DNA from: Mailhella massiliensis
GTDB lineage: Bacteria; Desulfobacterota; Desulfovibrionia; Desulfovibrionales; Desulfovibrionaceae
Direction: 5' to 3'
NCBI RefSeq assembly: GCF_900155525.1
Contig: NZ_LT706945.1
Location: 2,501 to 66,500 of the forward strand
DNA length: 64,000 nucleotides
The translations under genes and the position numbers were made by a program. The notes below the pieces were generated by a model, which had not been told where the DNA came from, ran no database searches, and was given only the letters and a program-made list of their open reading frames with translations. Below are positions 58,269-64,000 of the stretch, piece by piece. How positions within the stretch are numbered: position 1 is the stretch's first letter; every line of letters starts with the position of its first letter.

Positions 58269-59192
58269 GTGGAAAGAAAAGCGCTGATATTCAACATACA
58301 GAAGTACAATCTGTATGACGGACCCGGCATCAGGACGCTGGTCTTTTTCAAGGGCTGCCCCCTGCGCTGCCTCTGGTGCTCCAACCCGGAAGGCCAGCAT
58401 CGCGCCTACCAGATTCTTTTCAAGAAGGACCGGTGCGTGAACTGCGGCGCGTGCGTCGCGGCCTGTCCCGCCGGGGTGCACGCCATGGCCGATTCTCTGC
58501 ACGTCATCCGGCGTGAAGTGGAATGCGTGGGCTGCCGTGCCTGCGAGAAGGCCTGCCCGCAGTCCGCCATAAGCGTCACCGGCGAGTACCGCACCATTTC
58601 GGAAATCATGGACGTCATCGAAGAGGACAGACCCTTCTACCAGAGTTCCGGCGGCGGCGTGACGCTCGGCGGGGGCGAGGTGTTCATGCAGCCCGAGGCC
58701 GCCGTCAACCTGCTCACCACCTGCAAGGAGAGGGGCATCAACACCGCCATCGAAACCTGCGGCTACGCGCGGGCCGAAGTGGTGCGCCGCGCCGCGGAAG
58801 TGACGGATCTTTTCCTTTTCGACGTGAAGCACATGAACTCCGACAGGCATTATCAGCTTACCGGCGTGCGCAACGAGCTCATCCTCGAAAACCTGCGCTG
58901 GCTCATGGAGAACCGCTGCAACGTCAAGGTGCGCGTGCCGCTTCTGCGGGGCGTGAACGACGGCGAGAGCGACATCGAGGCCATGGTGCGCTTTCTCGCT
59001 CCCTACAAGGACCATCGCAACTGCAAGGGCATAGACCTTCTGCCCTATCACAAGATGGGCGTGAACAAGTACGCCCAGCTCGGAAGGGAATATCCCATGC
59101 AGGGCGACCCCGCGCTGGATGAAGCCGGACTGGCGAGGGTGGAAGATATCATCAGGCGTCACGACTTTCCGGTAACGGTGATCAGGCACTGA
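58269..59192 (+). CDS. cutD: choline TMA-lyase activating enzyme, radical SAM
   Basis: CutD installs the glycyl radical on CutC. The 307-residue product begins with the activating-enzyme signature: YNLYDGPGIRTLVFFKGCP, then CPLRCLWC (Cys30, Cys34, Cys37 binding the SAM cluster). Two ferredoxin-like clusters follow in the insert, CVNCGACVAACPAGV and CVGCRACEKACPQS. GGGVTLGGGE holds SAM. The start is GTG in the context AGCGGTTTCATC-GTG. It directly follows cutC. Confidence 0.95.
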   Translation: MERKALIFNIQKYNLYDGPGIRTLVFFKGCPLRCLWCSNPEGQHRAYQILFKKDRCVNCGACVAACPAGVHAMADSLHVIRREVECVGCRACEKACPQSAISVTGEYRTISEIMDVIEEDRPFYQSSGGGVTLGGGEVFMQPEAAVNLLTTCKERGINTAIETCGYARAEVVRRAAEVTDLFLFDVKHMNSDRHYQLTGVRNELILENLRWLMENRCNVKVRVPLLRGVNDGESDIEAMVRFLAPYKDHRNCKGIDLLPYHKMGVNKYAQLGREYPMQGDPALDEAGLARVEDIIRRHDFPVTVIRH

Positions 59193-59210
59193 GCCTGAGG
59201 AGGCTTTTCC

Positions 59211-59780
59211 ATGCTGGCACTCGGACTTGTGGAAACCAGAGGACTGCTTGCGGCGATTGAGGGCGCGGACGCCATGCTCAAGGCCGCCGATGTGCGCCTT
59301 CTGGAAAAGAACCTGGCCACCGGCGGACTGGTGACCATTACCGTGGCGGGCGAGGTTTCCGCGGTGCAGGCATCCGTGGATGCGGCAAAGGCCTGCATCC
59401 TGCGTATTGCCGGGGCGGAGCTTGTGTCCACCCATGTCATCCCCCGGCCGGATGAGGAACTTGCCGGCATTCTGCGTCTGGACCCCGACGCGGAGCCGGA
59501 ACCCGCGCCCGAACCTCCCCTGCCTCCGGCAGCTCCGGCAAAGGGCGGAGAGTCGCGCAGCGCGGCCTTCGTGAGTGAGGAAAAGCAGCAGATTTCCGGT
59601 ACGGTGAAGGAAGAGGGCGCGGACAACGCCCAAGCCGAAGCCAGACTGAAGAGAATGAGCCTGAACAGGTTGCGCCAGATGGCCTGGAACATGGAAGGCC
59701 TGTCCATGTCCGAGGAAGCCGTGGCGTCGGCCGACAAAAAATCCCTGATTGCCGCCATATTGAAGGCTTCAGGAAAATAG
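59211..59780 (+). CDS. BMC shell protein with long C-terminal extension
   Basis: The 189-residue product has a BMC domain (about 1-88: LGLVETRGLLAAIEGADAML, KAADVRLLEKN, HVIPRPDEEL). A Pro/Ala/Glu-rich linker follows (about 92-115), then a charged region, and a C-terminal helical module at about 145-189 (RLKRMSLNRLRQMAW, then DKKSLIAAILKA). The last module resembles SAP or Rho-N-like helix-turn-helix folds (LxxLRxxA...DKxxLIxAI), which often bind nucleic acid; this is a visual likeness only. It has no Cys cluster, unlike PduK-type extensions. It starts 18 bases after cutD and ends 12 bases before the second dehydrogenase gene. Confidence 0.85.
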   Translation: MLALGLVETRGLLAAIEGADAMLKAADVRLLEKNLATGGLVTITVAGEVSAVQASVDAAKACILRIAGAELVSTHVIPRPDEELAGILRLDPDAEPEPAPEPPLPPAAPAKGGESRSAAFVSEEKQQISGTVKEEGADNAQAEARLKRMSLNRLRQMAWNMEGLSMSEEAVASADKKSLIAAILKASGK

Positions 59781-59792
59781 AGGAGTAGTTCA

Positions 59793-61268
59793 ATGGTAGA
59801 CAAGGATTTGTTGTCCATCCAGGAAGCCCGTTCCCTGGTGCGCGCCGCCCGTGCCGCCCAGGTCGAGTTTTCGCAGCTGGGGCAGGAACGCATCGACGCG
59901 GTGGTCAAGGCCGTTTCCGAAGCCACGGCCGCCCAGGCCGAGGCGCTGGCTGTCATGGCCAACGAAGAGACCGGCTACGGCAAGCCCCAGGACAAGAAGA
60001 TCAAGAACCTGCTTGCCAGCGAGAAGGTCTACGCCTGCATCAAGGATATGAAGACGGTGGGCATACTCCGCGAGGACAAGGTCAACAAGATCGTGGAAAT
60101 CGCGGTTCCCGTCGGCGTGATCGCGGGCATCATCCCTTCCACCAACCCCACCTCCACGGTCATCTACAAGTCTCTCATTTCGCTGAAGGCCGGCAACGCC
60201 ATCGTGTTCACGCCGCACCCCGCCGCCAAGAAGTGCATCGGCCGCACCGTGCAGATCATCAAGGAAGCGCTGCATAATTGCGGCGTGAGCACCGACCTTG
60301 TGAGCTGCGTGAGCGTGCCCACCATGGAAGGCAGCGCCGAACTCATGAAGATCGCCGACCTCATTCTGGCCACCGGCGGCCCCGGCATGGTCAAGGCCGC
60401 CTACAGCTCCGGCACGCCCGCTCTGGGCGTGGGCGCCGGCAACGTGCCCGCCTTCATCGAGCGCAGCGCCGACATCAAGGACGCCGTGACCAAGATCATG
60501 ACCAGCAAGACCTTCGACAACGGCACCATCTGCGCTTCGGAACAGTCCATCGTCACCGAAGCCGTCATCGCCGCCGACGTGAAGCGCGAACTCATCGCCC
60601 AGGGCGGCTTCTTCCTGGAAGGGGAGAACCTCACCAAGGTGAAGGCCGTCATGGAACGCGGCAACGGCTCCATGAACCCGGCCATCGTGGGCCGCGACGC
60701 CCAGACCATCGCGCGCATCGCCGGTATCGAAGTGCCCGCCGGAACCCGTCTGCTCATTTCCGACGAAGCGGGCGTGGGCCCCAAGTTCCCCTTCTCCAAG
60801 GAAAAGCTTACGGCCCTTCTGGGATTCTATGTGGTCAACGACTGGCATCAGGCCTGTGAACTGTGCCAGGCCCTGCTGCACAACTGCGGTATCGGTCACT
60901 CTCTGGCCATCCACTCCCGCAATGAAGAGGTCATCCGCGAGTTCGGTCTGAAGAAGCCCGTTTCCCGCATTCTGGTGAACACCCCCTCCACCCATGGCGG
61001 CGTGGGCATCACCACCGGTCTCTTCCCCTCCTTCACGCTGGGCTGCGGCGCGGTGGGCGGAAGCGCCACCTCCGACAACGTGACCCCCATGAACCTTCTG
61101 AACATCCGTCGCGTGGCCTATGACCTTGGCAATACCCCCTGCCAGAGCCATCATGAATGCTGCCACAGCGAAACCCCGTCCCACGCGGCTTCCTGCGGCG
61201 CGGGAGCCGGCATCGACATCAACGCCATCACCTCGCTGATAGTCGCGGAACTCAAGAAAGTAATGTAA
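59793..61268 (+). CDS. CoA-acylating acetaldehyde dehydrogenase (EutE type)
   Basis: It oxidises acetaldehyde from choline cleavage to acetyl-CoA inside the microcompartment. The 491-residue product has the catalytic Cys247 in FDNGTICASEQ, plus GVIAGIIPSTNPTSTV and LATGGPGMVKAAYSSG. Near the C-terminus a Cys/His-rich linker (about 449-470: CQSHHECCHSETPSHAASC) precedes a short amphipathic helix DINAITSLIVAELKKVM, a likely encapsulation peptide. The linker could bind metal. The ribosome site AGAGGAG lies 8 bases before the start. This is the intact member of the operon's dehydrogenase pair. Confidence 0.93.
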   Translation: MVDKDLLSIQEARSLVRAARAAQVEFSQLGQERIDAVVKAVSEATAAQAEALAVMANEETGYGKPQDKKIKNLLASEKVYACIKDMKTVGILREDKVNKIVEIAVPVGVIAGIIPSTNPTSTVIYKSLISLKAGNAIVFTPHPAAKKCIGRTVQIIKEALHNCGVSTDLVSCVSVPTMEGSAELMKIADLILATGGPGMVKAAYSSGTPALGVGAGNVPAFIERSADIKDAVTKIMTSKTFDNGTICASEQSIVTEAVIAADVKRELIAQGGFFLEGENLTKVKAVMERGNGSMNPAIVGRDAQTIARIAGIEVPAGTRLLISDEAGVGPKFPFSKEKLTALLGFYVVNDWHQACELCQALLHNCGIGHSLAIHSRNEEVIREFGLKKPVSRILVNTPSTHGGVGITTGLFPSFTLGCGAVGGSATSDNVTPMNLLNIRRVAYDLGNTPCQSHHECCHSETPSHAASCGAGAGIDINAITSLIVAELKKVM

Positions 61269-61278
61269 TCTGTGCCTG

Positions 61279-61295
61279 CGGCCGGAACACGGCCG
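61279..61295 (+). other. intercistronic hairpin before the BMC-H gene
   Basis: CGGCCG-gaaca-CGGCCG in the 73-base gap. It could stabilise the mRNA of the major shell protein. Confidence 0.45.
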
Positions 61296-61341
61296 GGCGT
61301 ATCCCTTCTGAACCAGAGAAAAACCTTTCAAGGAGATTGAC

Positions 61342-61626
61342 ATGACTTCCACCAACGCTTTGGGCATGATCGAAACCAAGGGCCTCGTCGGCGCCGTTGA
61401 AGCGGCTGATGCCATGGTCAAGGCCGCCAATGTCACTCTTATCGGTCGCGTGCAGGTCGGCGGCGGTCTCGTCACCGTCATGGTGCGCGGCGACGTGGGC
61501 GCGGTGAAGGCCGCCACGGACGCCGGTTCCGCCGCCGCTCAGAAGGTCGGCGAACTCGTCAGCGTGCATGTCATCCCCCGTCCTCACTCCGAAGTGGAAC
61601 TCATCCTTCCCCATAAGGAAGCGTAA
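61342..61626 (+). CDS. hexameric BMC shell protein (BMC-H, PduA/EutM type)
   Basis: This is the main shell tile. The 94-residue product is a single BMC domain: [61 protein letters not shown]. The length is typical of hexamer-forming shell proteins. GGAGATTGAC gives a strong ribosome site, consistent with high expression. Hairpins flank the gene on both sides. Confidence 0.95.
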   Translation: MTSTNALGMIETKGLVGAVEAADAMVKAANVTLIGRVQVGGGLVTVMVRGDVGAVKAATDAGSAAAQKVGELVSVHVIPRPHSEVELILPHKEA

Positions 61627-61633
61627 GCGAAAG

Positions 61634-61665
61634 GGAGGGGCCGGAGGCCGCGCTTCCGGCCCTCC
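61634..61665 (+). other. intercistronic hairpin after the BMC-H gene
   Basis: GGAGG(G)GCCGGA and TCCGGCCCTCC arms with one bulge and a GC-rich loop, in the 98-base gap before pduL. No T run follows. Confidence 0.5.
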
Positions 61666-61724
61666 GCCGCATTCGCCGGTGAAGGCTGCTCCTGCGGGTG
61701 CTTCGATATTGCAGCGGAGAAAAC

Positions 61725-62411
61725 ATGAACGAACAAGCCATGAAAGACGTGCTGGCGCAGATTCTTTCCTGCGTGCTCAGCGAGGTGGCGGCCCAGTCGG
61801 GCCATTCCTGCTGTGCGTCGGAAAACGGGCCCATTCCCGTGGAGCTTTCCGCCCGTCACGTCCATCTGAGTGAAAAGGACGCCATTGCCCTGTTCGGCGC
61901 GCCGCTGACCCATGCCAGGGATCTTTCCCAGCCGGGACAGTTTCTGTGCAAGGAACGCGTGCGCCTGATCGGTCCCAAGGGCGTCATGGACAACGTCGCC
62001 ATACTCGGTCCCTCCCGCGGCAAGTCGCAGGTGGAGATTTCCAAAACCGACGCGCGCGCCCTGGGCGTGGATGCTCCGGTCCGCCAGTCCGGCGACGTGG
62101 CCGGTTCTCCCGGCATCATTCTCGCCTCGGATCACGGCATCGTGGGGCTTGAGGAGGGCGTCATCGTGGCGTCCCGTCACATCCACATGTCTCCCGCCGA
62201 CGCCGCCCGCTTCGGCGTGTCGGACAACGAGATGGTCAGCGTGCGCCTCAGCACGGAACGGCCCGTGGTGTTCGAAGACGTGCTCGTGCGCGTGAGCGAC
62301 AAGTTCAATCTCGCCATGCACATCGACGCCGACGAAGGCAACGGTTCCGGCTGGAAGAAGGGCGTGGACGGCGTGATCGTCGGCAAGTCCGGGTGCCGTC
62401 ATGGACATTGA
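61725..62411 (+). CDS. pduL: microcompartment phosphotransacylase PduL
   Basis: PduL converts acetyl-CoA to acetyl phosphate and recycles CoA inside the shell. The 228-residue product has the zinc-site motifs SARHVHLSEKDA (about 45) and SRHIHMSPADAARFGV (about 155), both with the paired histidines of the family. The N-terminal helix (MNEQAMKDVLAQILSCVLSE) looks like an encapsulation peptide and is followed by a Cys/His-containing linker. The start at 61725 has GCGGAG upstream. Its end overlaps the eutJ start by 11 bases. Confidence 0.92.
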   Translation: MNEQAMKDVLAQILSCVLSEVAAQSGHSCCASENGPIPVELSARHVHLSEKDAIALFGAPLTHARDLSQPGQFLCKERVRLIGPKGVMDNVAILGPSRGKSQVEISKTDARALGVDAPVRQSGDVAGSPGIILASDHGIVGLEEGVIVASRHIHMSPADAARFGVSDNEMVSVRLSTERPVVFEDVLVRVSDKFNLAMHIDADEGNGSGWKKGVDGVIVGKSGCRHGH

Positions 62412-63237
62412 GGCCGTCAACCGCCGTATAGGCGAGCTTGAGGCATGCATAGGCCATGCCGTAAAGCCTGAAAGCGGCGAACCTCTCTTTGTGGGCGTGG
62501 ACCTCGGCACGGCCTATATCGTTGTGGTCGTGGTCGATGCCGGGGGCCGCCCCATGGGCTGCGCGCTGGAATTTGCCCAGGTGGTGCGCGACGGCCTGGT
62601 GGTGGATTACATCGGCGCAACGACCATCGTGCGCAGACTTGTCCGCCAGCTTGAGGAGAGCCTCGGCCGTGAACTCGAATGCGCGGCCATCGCCGTTCCT
62701 CCGGGGACGGGCGAACGTGAATGCGCCACGCACCGCCATGTGGTGGAAAGCGCAGGGCTCACCGTCACCTCCATTCTCGACGAGCCCACAGCGGCCAACG
62801 CCGTGCTCGGCGTGGAGAACGGGGCCATCGTGGACATCGGCGGCGGTACCACCGGTCTTTCCCTGCTCAGGGACGGCAAGGTGGTCTATGTGGCCGACGA
62901 ACCTACCGGGGGCACGCATCTTTCCCTGGTGCTGGCGGGCAACTACGGCGTAAGCTTCGAAGAGGCGGAAGAGATCAAGAAGGACCCCTCCCGCCAGAAG
63001 GAGATTCTGCCCGTGGTGAAGCCGGTGCTTGAAAAGATGGCCTCCATCATCAACAGACACATCGCCGGGCGCGACGTGTCGGAAGTGTATCTGGTAGGCG
63101 GTACCTGCTGTCTGAAGGATATGGAAAAGGTCATCGCCAGGGAAACGGGCAAGACCGTGTGCAAGCCCGCCAATCCCTTCCTGGTCACGCCTCTGGGCAT
63201 TGCGCTCAACTGTGCGGCCGGAAAGGGCGGGGCATAG
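62401..63237 (+). CDS. eutJ: EutJ-like actin/Hsp70-fold chaperone
   Basis: EutJ proteins accompany many microcompartment loci and are thought to help enzyme folding or reactivation; the exact role is not settled. The 278-residue product has ATP-binding phosphate loops of the actin/Hsp70 fold: FVGVDLGTAY (about 30-39) and IVDIGGGTTGLS (about 142-153). SILDEPTAANAVLG and VYLVGGTCCLKDMEKV complete the ATPase core. It overlaps pduL by 11 bases, so the two are translationally coupled. Confidence 0.88.
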   Translation: MDIEAVNRRIGELEACIGHAVKPESGEPLFVGVDLGTAYIVVVVVDAGGRPMGCALEFAQVVRDGLVVDYIGATTIVRRLVRQLEESLGRELECAAIAVPPGTGERECATHRHVVESAGLTVTSILDEPTAANAVLGVENGAIVDIGGGTTGLSLLRDGKVVYVADEPTGGTHLSLVLAGNYGVSFEEAEEIKKDPSRQKEILPVVKPVLEKMASIINRHIAGRDVSEVYLVGGTCCLKDMEKVIARETGKTVCKPANPFLVTPLGIALNCAAGKGGA

Positions 63238-63249
63238 CGGAGAAACGGC

Positions 63250-63858
63250 ATGATGGACATGGCGGAACTGGTTCGTACCATTGTTCAGGAAGTTCTGGAG
63301 CGCACCGAGGCGGCCAGGGCGAAGGCCTGCGTGAAGGTTCTCGCCCCCCGCGAAGAGGCTCTCGAGCGGCGCATGGCCGCGCTCATCTCTCCGTTCTACG
63401 CGGAGGGGGCGGACATGGTTTTTCAGGGCGAAGGAACCGGAGGGCGCACTCCCGTACGGTATATTCTGCCCGAGCTTTCCTGTTCCGACATGGCCGACCT
63501 TGCGGCGGGGAAGGCTTCCTCTCCCCTCATGGAGGAAGTGCTCGGCCTGCTTCTTTCCGGCATTGCGGTGGAGATTGCGGAGTTTTCCTACCGCGCCTTT
63601 GCCGAGACGGCTCCCGGCCCGCTGTACGAGCGATATGTCGCCTATGAGAAGGTGCTGGCCGGGTACGGACTCCGGGCCTTCCGACCCTGGGTGCCCGAAA
63701 AGGCCATGGTGCGGGAAAAGCTCATCACCGCCGCCATGGTGGAAAAGGCGGGAGTCGAGGGTCGGCGCGCCCTGGTCGTTCCCGCAGGAGCCAGCATCAC
63801 GCCTCTAGCGGCGGAAAAGGCGGAAGAGCTGCACATAAGCATCGTGAAGGAAGGATAG
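63250..63858 (+). CDS. PduM-like microcompartment-associated protein
   Basis: The 202-residue product begins with a helix of the encapsulation type (MAELVRTIVQEVLERTE, after MMD). It ends with RRALVVPAGASITPLAAEKA and HISIVKEG, resembling the ends of PduM, a structural factor of the Pdu compartment. The central part is not recognisable to me. It sits 12 bases after eutJ and 10 bases before the vertex protein gene, clearly in the operon. PduM is the best guess; an unrelated locus-specific protein is possible. Confidence 0.55.
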   Translation: MMDMAELVRTIVQEVLERTEAARAKACVKVLAPREEALERRMAALISPFYAEGADMVFQGEGTGGRTPVRYILPELSCSDMADLAAGKASSPLMEEVLGLLLSGIAVEIAEFSYRAFAETAPGPLYERYVAYEKVLAGYGLRAFRPWVPEKAMVREKLITAAMVEKAGVEGRRALVVPAGASITPLAAEKAEELHISIVKEG

Positions 63859-63868
63859 GCGGGGCAGG

Positions 63869-64000
63869 ATGATTATAGGCATTGTGATCGGCAACGTATG
63901 GGCCACCAAGAAGGAAGAGTCGCTCAACGGCTTCAAGCTCATGGTCGTGCAGCGCATCGATCCTGCGGACGGCGGCAGGCATGAAAGCCTTGTGGCCGCC
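63869..64000 (+). CDS. eutN: BMC vertex protein (EutN/CcmL/PduN), cut by window end
   Basis: The visible 44 residues begin MIIGIVIGNVWATKKEESLNG and continue FKLMVVQRID, the start of the EutN/CcmL pentamer family that caps the vertices of microcompartment shells. The ribosome site GGGGCAGG lies just upstream. About half of the expected ~90 residues are outside the window. Confidence 0.9.
   Translation, partial: MIIGIVIGNVWATKKEESLNGFKLMVVQRIDPADGGRHESLVAA

Noticed and set aside
55248-59633. 1461-codon open frame on the minus strand
   Set aside because: It is antisense to the aldehyde dehydrogenase, cutC and cutD genes, all confidently identified. The translation has no recognisable domain.

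Overview
The window looks like a chromosome segment of a Desulfovibrionaceae bacterium (Desulfovibrio/Bilophila/Mailhella-like, probably gut or anaerobic). The reasons are high GC, hemL next to a siroheme decarboxylase gene (ahbB), a large lactate permease, an adhesin-type type I secretion/LapG locus, a selenocysteine tRNA, and a glycyl-radical microcompartment locus for choline. The genus is inferred; no 16S sequence is present.

Layout. 1-2.6 kb: 3' part of a 23S rRNA gene, 5S rRNA and terminator. 3.0-3.6 kb: truncated phage-type integrase beside selC (tRNA-Sec). 3.7-13.2 kb: housekeeping genes (YccA-like membrane protein, lpxK, rnr with a very long charged tail, rpoZ, dnaJ, an FmdE-like zinc protein, a D-Ala-D-Ala carboxypeptidase). 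13.3-17.2 kb, minus strand: small membrane protein, hemL, ahbB, lactate permease.

17.8-35.0 kb: surface adhesion and signalling. It holds a type I secretion ABC transporter, membrane-fusion protein, TolC-like channel, LapG-type protease and a membrane receptor whose HD-GYP domain has lost its metal ligands. These are followed by a diguanylate cyclase, an HD-GYP response regulator, an HPt protein and two hybrid histidine kinases. Together this could be a local c-di-GMP circuit controlling adhesin release. No adhesin substrate is encoded here.

35.1-50.0 kb: mixed metabolism. Contents are an aminotransferase broken by a 1-base frameshift, a phosphoribosyltransferase, an AbgT transporter with an M20 amidohydrolase, a two-domain PPK2 kinase, an unusual GNAT-TraB/GumN-GNAT protein followed by a radical SAM protein and a small GNAT, a CstA-type transporter, an unrecognised membrane protein and an SMR transporter.

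50.3-64 kb: choline locus. A minus-strand operon (DMT transporter, 87-aa protein, periplasmic phosphorylcholine-phosphatase-like HAD enzyme) diverges from a plus-strand microcompartment operon: tandem-BMC shell protein, EutE-type aldehyde dehydrogenase lacking its catalytic Cys, cutC, cutD, BMC shell protein with a C-terminal extension, second intact aldehyde dehydrogenase, BMC-H shell, pduL, eutJ, PduM-like protein, and a BMC vertex protein cut by the window end. Both divergent promoters have the 19-bp -35/-10 spacer filled by a dyad that is the hallmark of MerR-family activation, with nearly identical CueR-like sequence. The two operons are therefore probably one regulon: release choline from phosphocholine, import it, and cleave it to trimethylamine and acetaldehyde inside the compartment. 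No MerR-family gene is visible in the window.
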